Origin: Sclerurus mexicanus
Taxonomy: Eukaryota > Chordata > Aves > Passeriformes > Furnariidae
Reading direction: 5' to 3'
Length of the DNA stretch: 64,000 nt
Assembly: GCA_013396755.1 (NCBI GenBank)
Contig: VWZF01005810.1
Location: 2,174,949 to 2,238,948, forward strand
Positions 1 through 11,600 of the stretch are shown one piece after another. A program made the position numbers and the translations under genes. Within the stretch, counting starts at the first letter, position 1; the number at the start of each line of letters is the position of its first letter. The notes under the pieces are model-generated. The model did no database searches. It worked only from the letters and a program-made list of their open reading frames with translations, and was not told the origin of the DNA.

Positions 1-3000
1 ACATTGCTGTCATCCTGCACATCCTGCACGTCTCACATGGGTTTAATTACTTCCATATCAGATACAGCAGACATATGTAATAGTTTGAATAGGTAGGCTT
101 ATTTGAGTATTGTGTCAGTATGGACTTCTGTTTTCATTTCCCACCATGGTACATGTGGATTTGGCAAGTGCAAATGTGCAATATGTGCAACTTTTACAGT
201 GTTGTGCTATTATTGCTTCATAATCACTCACTGGGCATCTACATGTGCAGACACTGTACCCTGGTATCACTATATGGTTTTGCCTATCTCAATTTCAGAA
301 AATTTGACATTGGGTGTTACTTCTTTAAAAATACTTGTACTTTGCTAGGAAGGTGGTGAAGGTGTCAGACCAGAATTAGGCTGTTTTCTGGGCAATAGGT
401 GTTATGTTAATGAAAAGTAAATTTTGGGGTTTGTGTTAGAAACACGTGGCAGCCATGTAAAATAGGTGTGCTAACGCTTAGCAGCTTGCGTTAATGTTGC
501 TAGAACAAGCTTTAGAAGCAGTATTTTGTAGTTACCTTTCAAAGCCTGTAGCTCTTTATAATTCAAATGTTCGATCTTGTTCCACTGAAGTTGATAGGAA
601 TTTGTGATTAACTTTAATGGGATCAAGATCAAGATTGCTGGCAGGCAGCCTGCTGCTTTTCTTTTCCAATTGTATTTTTCTGTTCATGCACGTGCATTGG
701 TGTCTCTGCTTTCTGCTGACTGTCTCATTCTTTTGGCTCTCGCTCTATTTTTTTAAAATGCTTTATACTTAGAGAAGTTATTTTTCATTTTCCATGGAAG
801 CTTAGGATATCTGCTTTGTTTATAAATGACAGTATTTGTCAGTTCTAAAGCACTACTTTTATGATTAGGTCTCTATGTATTAGAAGCAGAAATGTTTGTT
901 TGTTCCTCTTGAAAAGATGAGATTGATTTCTAATACCAACAGATTACAGTTGTGCTACCTTTTCATCTAGGTGGGCTACCTGTCTTTGACTAAAATCATG
1001 TAATTTCCAGATGACAATTGTAACATTAACTCTCTCCCATCTGTCTTTAAGAAAGTAACTAATTAGTGGGGCAGATCCGTGACAGCTTATATTTCTCTTA
1101 AACTTTATAGAAGTAGGAAGAATAGTAATAATAACATTCCTCATGGCAGGGCAGGAGCTTTTGTGCTGTGCTTTTTGTACTGCTGATGGCAATGATCAAA
1201 CTAACACTACTCCTCTTCCAGAGCACCAGGATTGACTGTTGACTTGGTGGCTCTAGTACAGAGGAAGCCACATTCCTGGCTCAGACACATGGATGCACTC
1301 AAAATGCCTGGGAAGGGATGGGCATCCAGGAACAGTTTTCTCAGAAGTCCAGAACTCTTGAAGGTAGCTGGTAGCAGGCTGAGAGTGGCATGAACTCTTA
1401 ATAGTAACTTGAAAAGTAACAGTGTTACTTAAAAAGTAACAATGCTTAGTGGAACAAAAACTGGAACCCCAGTTTTCCTCTCATCCTGCCTTTTCTCACT
1501 CTTCCCTCTAGTCACTGAATTTGAGTATGATGCTGAGGTTTTTTTCTGGCAAGTTCTGACTAATGTTAGAATTTGCAGTGGGCCTGGTTTCTGTCTTCTG
1601 ATATGGGTCAGAGTAGGGTGTGCTCAGTGACTCAGTTGTGACTGTCACACTCTGAAGGTTGATGTGTATCTTAGTCACCTGCTTTTCTTAAGGAAATTTT
1701 CATGAGTATAGTCTTGGATTAATAGATACCTAAAGACAGTAACTCTGTCTCCACTAGGTAATTATTTTTTATTCTAATAAATGTATTTCCAATTTGCTTG
1801 TTACATGATAGTTGGGTTCCTCAAAATACTATGAGAAATCCTGTGTTAGGCATAGTAGTCTGCAAAGTCAGCTGCAATGATAGAGATGTTTTTTGCTTTT
1901 AATTAATTCTTCCTGGTATGTGTGAAATTTGTAGCTTGTTTTATCAAAAGAGCTAAAATAAAAACATCCTATGCAAAACCGGGAACAAAACTGCCTGATG
2001 TAGTCTTTTCTGAGCAGCCTATTACATCAAATAGATAGGAAGAACATATTGTGATATCATCCCATCTTTCCCATTACATATGACAGCATGTAATTACAGA
2101 GACTGGTTCTTCCAAGGAACCCCTAATTGCTCATGAGCACGTATTCCAGAGTAAGTCAGCAGACCCAATGACACTTTGATTAGAGCTTTTGATAGATAAG
2201 CTCTGCTGATTGCCACAGATGTAGTTAAGGATGATATAGCTCCAGTTGCCCATCCTAAATTTGGTGGTGATCCATGCTCCCTCATATGAGGTTTGGCAGA
2301 ACAACACAGTTACTGATATCTCAATTGTTTCAGTTCCGCGTGGACATTCTGTGTATCAGGTTTCTTCAGTTGGAAGGGAAAAAGTCTTACAAATTTAAGT
2401 GTGCTCCCCTTCAGCCTAAACCAACAGTATGCATCTCCACAACTGTTCATGTAACCAGAAGTTGTAGGTCAGGAGTTTAAAAGAGATTAGTTATATTTGT
2501 AAAATGGATCAAAGACCAGGTGCCATTGTTGAAAGTGTTGGCTTTAGTACTTGCCGTAGGCAAACAATGAGTCAATGCCAGAACTATGGTGAGCACCTGA
2601 GTTTCTGGCTTCTCTATGTCTCACTACATCTCACCTGTAGGTCTTACCTGAAATGAGCAGGCTCATTTTATAGCCACATAATGTAATGATTTTCTAAAAT
2701 ACTGTTTACACACCTTACATAACTAGAGTGGCCAATAATAACTTTAAATTACTTTTATTACTATAAATTTGTATATATGAAAATAGTTTGGTTGGAAAAA
2801 TATCTGTTCATTTGGGTTCAAATTTTTAGCATTATCAGAAGGCTACAATTTTTAAAAATTAATACTTCAAATATACATAACCTTTAAAAATGTTTCTAAA
2901 AATGCTGAGGTTTTTTTTTTGTTATATAAGTATTTTGGGGTTTTATTAGTTTTGTTTCATACACATTGCCTAGACTTCATGCGTGCTTAAGGCCTCTAAC

Positions 3001-3420
3001 TTACAGTTTACTAGACTGCCCCATTCATACTCTGCAAGAATTTCAGCAAGGTGGATTTGTTTTACCTGTGCCTCCTTTTGGCTGTGGTGCTCTGTATCTA
3101 CTGAATTTATTGTCCAGGCTGTTTGTCCAGAATCTTTCAAAGTGGATTTTGAGTTTCACTTAGCCCTTATTGATTTTCTAAATACACATGGCTGACAGAT
3201 ACTGAATTAAGTGATTGCCTCACTTTTACTTTCTTGGACAGTGGCTTCCTCACAACTGTATCTCAGTCTGCTTTGAAAGAGAACCATCACCTTACAAATA
3301 TTCTTAGTCCTACCTGTTCTACCTATAGAGTTTATAAACCTTTCTTGTTAGGAAATGATGCTCCAATAAAATATGTAGCATAGCCTAGGCCGCCCAAGGT
3401 TTTATTTCAAATCAGACATT

Positions 3421-3675
3421 AAAGGACTGGAAGAGGTTCAGAGAAGAGTAACAAGAATGATCAAAGGTATGGAAAAGCTTCCATAAAAGGAATCAATAGG
3501 TAAGCTATCACTCTTTAGGCTGGTGTATGATCACTCTTGGAGAGCTATAATATGGAAATAGTAATTAAGAATAAATTGTTTACATCTTTTCCAATACAAA
3601 AACTAAGGGGGTCATTGAATAAGGTAAATGGATGACAAGTTCAGAGAGGAAATGGTTCATACAACGTGTTATCTG
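3421..3675 (+). repeat. Old, degraded CR1-type LINE fragment
   Basis: The stretch starts with an interrupted match to the CR1 segment that reads like 'ctggaagaggttcagagaag'. It continues through 'atggaaaagcttcc' and a late part resembling 'acaaaaactaagggggtc' and 'ttcatacaacgtg'. This order is familiar from reptile and bird CR1 3' regions, in sense orientation on the + strand. It is much more diverged than the other CR1 copies in the window. The edges are approximate and a repeat-library search would refine them. Confidence 0.6.
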
Positions 3676-4160
3676 TGCAACTATATGCTATACTTATAGG
3701 TTGTCTGTTAAAGAAACCTTATTTTCTATTTCCATTCAACCTGCTGCTTAAATGAAGCTATTTCCACTTCCCTTTCATTGTATTAAAGCCCGTGGGGAGA
3801 TCTAGCTGTATTTGTATGTTGGCAGGTATATCAAGATCCCCTGGTAAGGATAAAGTAACAAGCAGCAGCATTCAGGGAATGAGACTGACTCCAGGCATGG
3901 CAATCTACTTTTGGAAAAAACGGGACAACATCAGTTCATCTTGTCCATGCAAATGTGACAGTAGGGTGATGGTTGTCTGCCAGCTAAAAGAATTGAGGGC
4001 CTGTATAACATATATTAACTTATTGTTATCCATGCCACTGATACATAAAATGAGCTGTGCCACTAATAGACTCAACTGATGGCTCTAGTTTGGGATTTCC
4101 CAACAGGATTGTTCTGCCCTTGTAACCTGGCCTAAGACTTCTGGGGAAGTTTGTTTTTGG

Positions 4161-4188
4161 TTTTTTTTTTTTTTTTTTTTTTTTTTTT
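4161..4188. repeat. Poly-T run of 28 bases
   Basis: An uninterrupted run of 28 T residues lies in the NUCB2 5' intronic region. It could be a slippage tract or the complement of an old poly-A tail. I see no retrocopy attached to it. Confidence 0.9.
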
Positions 4189-5548
4189 GTAGTAAGAGTG
4201 CTTTCATTTTCCTAGCAACTGGATAAGGGTGACTAAAGGGTGTCAACAATGCTTAATATTAAATACATAACGTTATGTACATTTATTGCCATAGTAAAGG
4301 GCAGCTTAATCCAAGCAAAAACAATGCTTTGCTGTCAAGTGCCAGATCGTGTAGTCAGAAAAACTGGCACTGACACCATAATTACAGTTTGTCCCTCTTA
4401 CCCCTCCCCTAAAAGGAGGTTTGATGCTGGTGGACATAAGTACTTTTGACAGAATTATTCGCATGACCAGCTAAAGTGCTTGTACAGAAATTCTCCTTGT
4501 AGCAGGTATACTTCTGAGTTATTTGATTGCACATTTCTTGAATGTTATGTCTTTGACATATCTAAGCTAATTTTAGACAGTCTTTGACTGGTAAGTTTAA
4601 TTTTCCAGGAGGGGATTTATATTACTAATGTAGCACTGGAGTTTGCTCAAACTTTTTATACCTTATCCAGAGACTGGAGTGTCACAGGCTGAACTGGCCA
4701 GATTGTCTCAAGAGCCTGACTTTGCTGTATTATGCTGGATTGCCATCATTACTATTTTTACTTGGATTTTCTGTATTCACACCATTTAAGTATTCCATCT
4801 TGTCAGTTTCTTGGCCGAATTAAGCTATTTTCAACCAGAGTTGCTGGAGGGGAAGAAGACAAAGGTCAAGAACTCAAAGTGCTCAGTATTCATCAAACTA
4901 TGTGTGAGTAAGACACTGAAGAAAGCCCCAGAGACTGGCTTAATAAAGCCCCAGCCTCAGCAACCATTTTAGGTAGTGTGAGCACATTTTTCAGGAATGT
5001 TTGTCGACCTGAAATATGGATATAACATGGATTGTAAAATACTATTCCTGCAAGTATTTTTTGGAGGGGATCTTGACTCTGAATTAGGCAAACTACTCCA
5101 TTACTGACACATAAAAACCACTGGCATTACTATCCAAAGATGTGATTCAGTGTCCATGATTATCCTTAGGAGTTTGCCAATAAATTCAGCACAGACATGA
5201 GCAGAGTAGGAATGTCAGTATTAGTTATGTGAGACTTGGACATCCTAAACAGGTGTTCCCACCTGTTACTGATAATACCTCAACATGCTACAAACCTCTC
5301 ACCATTTGCAGTACAACTTAGGTTTGGCACACAACAGTAAATTAATCTGAGGAAATATGTTTGCATAATAATGGCCTTTAAAAATTAAAGCTGTATTTAA
5401 TTCTTTGAGCTGTCGTCTTCCTTGAGAGCAGAACATAGTATGCAAAGTGGGTTATTACAGGTATCTGTGTAGGAACATCAAAAAATTCTAATCAGTACAG
5501 TATGATAACATCATTTAAGTCAATTTTCGTGACTTGGTCTCATTTCAG

Positions 5549-5692
5549 ATGAAGTGGCTACCTGTCCTGCCCCAGCAGTGTCTTTTGCTGATGACATGTC
5601 TCCTAATGGCCTTGGAAGCTGTACCTATAGACATAGATAAGACAAAAGTCAAAGGAGAAGGCCACGTAGAAGGAGAGAAGGTAGAAAATCCA
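5549..5692 (+). CDS. NUCB2: NUCB2 coding exon 1, residues 1-48
   Basis: The ATG follows the acceptor directly and the exon ends in phase 0 at donor gtaagt. It encodes the signal peptide (hydrophobic core CLLLMTCLLMALEA) and the start of nesfatin-1. The part after residue 35 is the least conserved part of the peptide compared with mammals. The start is chosen because 48 codons to the exon end equals the human count. Confidence 0.95.
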
Positions 5693-8600
5693 GTAAGTGT
5701 AATGAAATTTATCTGATGTTTTTCCTAATTGTTAGTAATCTGGATATAGGCAAGTCCCTTTCTGAAATTTACATGTTCTTTACTGGAGGTAAGAACATAG
5801 TACTGTCATAGGGTCTGCCATCTGCTATGTGGAGGTTCTGTTTAAATTTATTTCATTTTCAAAAAAATAATAAGCTGCTAAAGGTGAGGTGGCACATGAA
5901 AGGAATTCCCTAGCATACAGCAGGAAGAATTTACTGTTCCACAGAGGCTTATTTCAAGTGATCAGGTGGTGGTCTAGGAAATTCCACTCGCTGATTCCAA
6001 TTCAGTGTTTCAAACAGAACAGTAATGAATGAATTGCACTGTTATAAAAAAGCCACACACTATACTGACATGACAGATGCTTATAAAAGCTTATTACATT
6101 GGTTCCTAAACAATTTTCTCCTCTTTCTTGTCAGCTGCTGAAACAAATGAATCATAAGTTGCTATAGGGCAGTGATGCAAATCTGAAAAAACAAAGATAT
6201 GTAAAACAATATAATGCCTGTGTTCCTGAGATTAGAGTGTCAGTTCAATAATCGTATTTAAACAAGGCTAAATGTTTGGCAGTATATTCCTTTCTCAATT
6301 TCATATTCTTTTTTGAAGGATACAGGACTTTATTATGATGAATATCTCAGGCAAGTGATAGATGTCTTGGAAACTGATAAACATTTCAGGGAGAAACTCC
6401 AGACTGCTGACATAGAGGAAATAAAGGTAGGTTCAAAGAAATAGTTCATTAAATCCATCAGTATGAGCCATGTATGTTGTATTCCATCTTCCTTTTCTTT
6501 TTTCTTACTCTTCTCAATTTTTGTGAGCTTAGATTTCATTTTATTTACGTAGTTATTTTACTAAATCTGTCTGTAGTCAAGGGACAGCAGAGCTTTTCAC
6601 TAATCATATTCCATAGCAGAAAAAACCCCCAGCAACAAGATACACTAAATTGCATAGTTTCTACCTGCTACCTGTCCACTAAAAAGCTGGTTTCAGACTT
6701 TATGCAGGTAGGTGAACCTTTATGTACATCAAAACACCTGCAATTTAGATCTCATGTGTAGTTGCTTGTCAAATAATTTGGAACGCTGTTCTGAACACAA
6801 AGGTGTATCTGCTTTCCAAGATTAAGATAGTAAGTCACAAATGTATATGATGACATAGAAAAGAATTACAAGACAGATTTTAACATCTGGGGATACTGAG
6901 GGGTTGTGCTAGAAGTAAAGTCAGTGTATATAGGAATAAAACAGACCTCGGGCTTTCTCCACTGCTGTCCTGTCTTCTGTGCCAATCCACATAGCGCTCT
7001 GTCCAAAACCTCCGCACATTATTGTGTTTTACACTTCAGTTCCTGGCTCTAAGTGGTGGCTGTTCTGCGTAGCTCCTTTATGAGCTAGAAATTAGCAAGG
7101 GACGGGTAGGAAACAGTCTAAAGTGACAGACTTAAAGAGGAGATCCTGCCTTTTGTGTTTCCTTTAATCCCTCGTGTTGCCATGGGCAGCTTTTGGCTTC
7201 CTTTTCTCCTGTGCTCCATCTAGTGTAACTCTTGAAGACTGCCGTTCATTATGGCGCTCTCGCAATACTCACGGGTGGCTGCTGCAGTGCTTGTATCTTC
7301 CCTCAAGGCTTACAGCCCGCATCGAGGAGATGAAGAACACCGGCACTTTGTGTGCTTTTCACATTTCTTTTCAACTAAGTTGAGAACATTTGATCAAGAA
7401 ACTTGTCACAAGCATTATTAGGCATTGCTCCTTCAAGGTTATGGTTTTGTTCTTTGGAGGAGCAAGATAGAAACTCTCTTTTCAGAAAGCTTTTAGGATT
7501 CTTCTCTGTTTCTATAGAACCATAGGCATAAGAATTCTGAATCTGCTCTTTGGAAAAATATTGAGATTCTTACAGTGAGTGCTACAGTATGGCCAAAGAC
7601 TGCCACTAGTCTGCTGTCTTGCAGCTCATGTCTAATGGGAATCCTAAAAAACTATCTTCTAGTTTTTATACGTAACTTTTGTTTTTTGACAGAGCGGAAA
7701 GCTAAGCAGAGAGCTTGATTTAGTAAGTCACCATGTGAGAACACGGCTGGATGAACTAAAAAGACAAGAGGTAGCAAGATTAAGAATGTTAATTAAAGCT
7801 AAAATGGATTCTGTTCAAGGTAAGAATACAAAATTTACCTAGGTGATTACTATGGGGGAATTGTGTTGAAGAAAAGCCAGAGTCCATCAGTTCTGCCTTG
7901 TTGTCAACAATAATAACTAAGCTGAAAGTGAGCGTCCTTTCTGAGCTGGCCTAGGGCCAGTGAAGACCTGTCTTTATGGGAAACTGAGGAGAAGAGAGGA
8001 GCCATCTGTGTTTTATAAATAACTAAACTTGTTTCTGTCAGTGGACTTTTCACTGACAGAAACAAGTTGAGTTATTTATAAATAAATACATTACTTAGAT
8101 TTATAAATAAAGTTGTTAGATGCTTCTAGTTATTTTTCAACTTCTTTTCTATTTTGTAATGCATCAATTCATAGATTACTCACTGAGAACTAGTAACATA
8201 GTAGGACTATGTTTAAGAATACATGACACAGCATTTCATGTCTTTACAGGGAAGGAAATTTATGTTTTTGACAGTCACTTCACATGAAAGTTTTCCTTCT
8301 AGTCTTCATTCAGCTCCCTTTCCACCAGTTACAATTACTGTACAGATTTAAAACAAACATTAAACATTCACATTTAGAAGATTATTTTTCGTATTTTGGG
8401 GGCAGTTTTAAGGTCCTGAATGAGGAAAAACGTTTGGAGTGAAAAAAGTCTCCATAGCATTTGCTTAATTTCTAATGAAATTTTACATACTCAGGCAATT
8501 TCTTTTAGTGAGTAAAGTATATAAGTTTCTAATTATTCTGGTTGCTGCATGTTTCTGTGGGAAAATGTGCTATCCCTTTTTATTTCTTATTACTGAAGGA

Positions 8601-11600
8601 TTTTTAAAATATGCATTTAGAACTAATTCTGTTACTTCCTTACTAGTGATTTTTTTTTTAAGGGATTTAGTTGTTTATAAACAAAGATTCTAAGGTTGGA
8701 CTCCATGCTCTTGTTTCTAAAATGGTGTTTTCACAAAGAAACTCTTATAAAAAGGGCTCAATTTGCCTATGCAGATTATTTTATTAATAAAAATCTTTGC
8801 AGATTATGGGGAGGGGTTCCATGGAAATGAATACATCAAATTAAAATAATGCAAGAATGAGGATCTGTCTTCCAGGCTAAGCCAAGTTTAGAGGTGGCAA
8901 ATAGATTGAAGAAATGTGCAGGTGCAAATAAGTGTTTATGGGGATGTTGCTTCTGTTGCAGACAAGCAGTCCAATGACATCACAGTGACATTCACAGTGA
9001 GTCAGCTGACAGCAGCTAATGGTTGTGTACATAGTAATTTTGTGTATTTTGAAGTTTAATGGACTGATTACGTCTAGCCCTCTCTACTTTCGTAAATCAA
9101 TAGTAACTAACAGTGTCCTTTAGAAAAGTAATTTCCCCCAACAGTTCAAATCTGTGTGAGATCTTACATTTGGGAACAGTTCAGAATAGTCAGATAACTA
9201 CTAAGATGTGAAAACATTTTGTAAAGTCAGCTTTGCCCATAAGTATTTCATATTATATACAAGTATGGCCAAATTACCTATAAAATACAGCTGCATCTAC
9301 ACACCTAGGCAACATCTTAGAATCAGTACAAACAGCAGGAACAATCGTTTCATTTCCTTTTATTTAGTCTGGTAATCTGTGCCCTATGACACCACTTAAT
9401 AGCTTAGTCTTCTATCTTACCTAAAAAAAGAAGAAAAAGGATACAAATTCCCCTTTTTTCTTCCCTCTCAGATGGATCAGGTTTATTTAAAAAAAACCCC
9501 AAACAAATCTGAGATTATATTCTGAATATATTCAGTCCTCATCCAGACGTGTTTTTAAACATTTTCACGAAGATCCTACTAGACTGATCAGTACAGGACA
9601 GAAGAATGATTGGGATTGGGTCTCAGATAATACAGTAATGTGGCAAGTAAATACTGTCAAATAGAAGGAATCTTTTCCCCTAAGCATAAGAAATGGAGGA
9701 AAACAGGTTTGGGGGCTGGGTGTTTTGTTGTTTGTTTGTTTTTCTTAAGTCTATTGTTACACTTGTAAAAATGTTTCAAAATCAGGAAAGGCCCATATAT
9801 TTAAACAGAAATTATGATCTCACCAGGGAGGAATGATGATTGAAATCTGCCCTGGCCAGCGTTTGCTGTTTTGCGATAATACAAACACAACATTGAGTGT
9901 AAAACAGATAGTTTGCAAAGGAACAGCCTGTTCGAAATTGTGGGGTTTCAGTTCTTTTTTTAAACAAATAAAATATTCTTTGCTAAGCCATCTAGTAAAA
10001 GCTTGTCACAATTGTTGTCCTTAACATATCAAAGTGTGTGCTTCTTAAGAGAGGTTACTATCTAGCATTAGCATTCAGAAACCTCCTAACAGCTAGGGAA
10101 GCCTGTGGTAGAAATGTGCTCAGCTGCTAGTGCATTGATTCTGTTTGGTATCTCTCCTGTCATAAGGAAGAGAAAATGCTTGCACCTTTTAGACCTGATT
10201 CTCCACTGTCTTGCACTTCTCTTTTTTTACAAATGAAATCTGAATATCTGCTTATCTGATCTGATATAATTTTATGCCATATTGTACATAAAACTGTGGC
10301 CAGATATAAGTCATTTGCAAAATGTACAGGCCAGTAGAAGAGTTGCACTTTTCCTGGTTCAGGAAAATATGCAAGTTGTTAGCCTTGATATAGCATGATT
10401 TCAACAAATTCATTTACATAAAAGAGAATAAAATATTTTTCTTAGTTTATGTAGCTCAAACTGATTGTACTTTTCCTTGCTGAACCATAAGGCTTTATTT
10501 ATGTTTGTAAAATTACTGTGTGCAGTGCAACACTGACACAATAGAAGGACTGAAGTACAAATTGCCATCAATTTTGCCAGCCTCCAGGAAAAACAACTTC
10601 AGAAATTTTGCTGTAGTTTCCTCCAACAGTGAAAAAATTACACAGCCCTCAGGGAGCCTCAGGTACTTAAAAGGCACAAGCTCCCATATGAAAGACATTA
10701 ACTTCTTGATCTTGCTGGATTTCAAACTTATTTTCATATTTTCCATGTGTACCTTATTCTTTCAGACACTGGCATAGACCATCAGGCTCTCCTTAAGCAG
10801 TTTGAACACCTGAACCATCAGAATCCTGACACCTTTGAACCTAAAGACTTAGATATGCTGATTAAAGCAGTGAGTGCCATATATTAACTACTTAAGGGGG
10901 TTTGGGTATTAATTAGTGTGCTTTTTTTGTTCTGGTAAAGGCAAATCCTTTCCTATATAACACTTTTTATAAATGACATGCAGGTTTCATTTTCAAAGAA
11001 AAGTCATTTGTCTCCTCGCACACTGGAAGACTGTTGTAAGTGTGTATTATGCCAGTACAAGCAAATTTGGGAAAAATACACCTTTCTGGAAATCTTTAAA
11101 TATAGTTTAGATAGGGGTACATTTTTCCCAAGTGTATTTTCTGATTTCTAATTCTAAATGATATAGGAGTCTCACAGAATGACATAAATAATTAACCCTA
11201 ATCTAGCCATATGAATTTTGGGATCTATTATGTATATATCAAGCTGCAAAACCACAGCAAAGTAGAATTTAAGACATCAGTATTAGAAATTGCTTACACT
11301 GGGCATGGCATTCAGTGCCTGTTTATTAAGGGGATGTAGTTAAGCATGGCATGGCTTTTTTCAAAAGCTAGAGAAAATTACACTTCCCAAGGGCAAAAAT
11401 TACTTTCATCTCAGCTGTGCTTTCGAGAACACTGTATGTCCAACATGAGAATTTGACAGTTTTTATATTTTTTAAATAAATTGAAAGATAAGTTGTATTT
11501 CAAGCTTTCTGTAATTTTTGTATAATTTTTTTTTACCCGTGAAAAATTTTATCTGTCTTCTGTAAAATTATTTTTATAGAGATATTATAATTTCTCTTGC

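Larger units (their letters stand above)
1..5548 (+). other. NUCB2: NUCB2 upstream sequence, probably intron 1 or 5' non-coding region
   Basis: This stretch is AT-rich and poor in CpG, and holds no open frame that I recognise. It ends with a splice acceptor (tttcag at 5543-5548) directly before the NUCB2 start codon, so the base before the ATG belongs to an intron and at least one non-coding first exon must lie upstream. Nothing here looks like a CpG-island promoter, so the transcription start is inferred to lie left of the window. The only identifiable elements are a degraded CR1 fragment and a poly-T run, listed separately. Confidence 0.6.
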
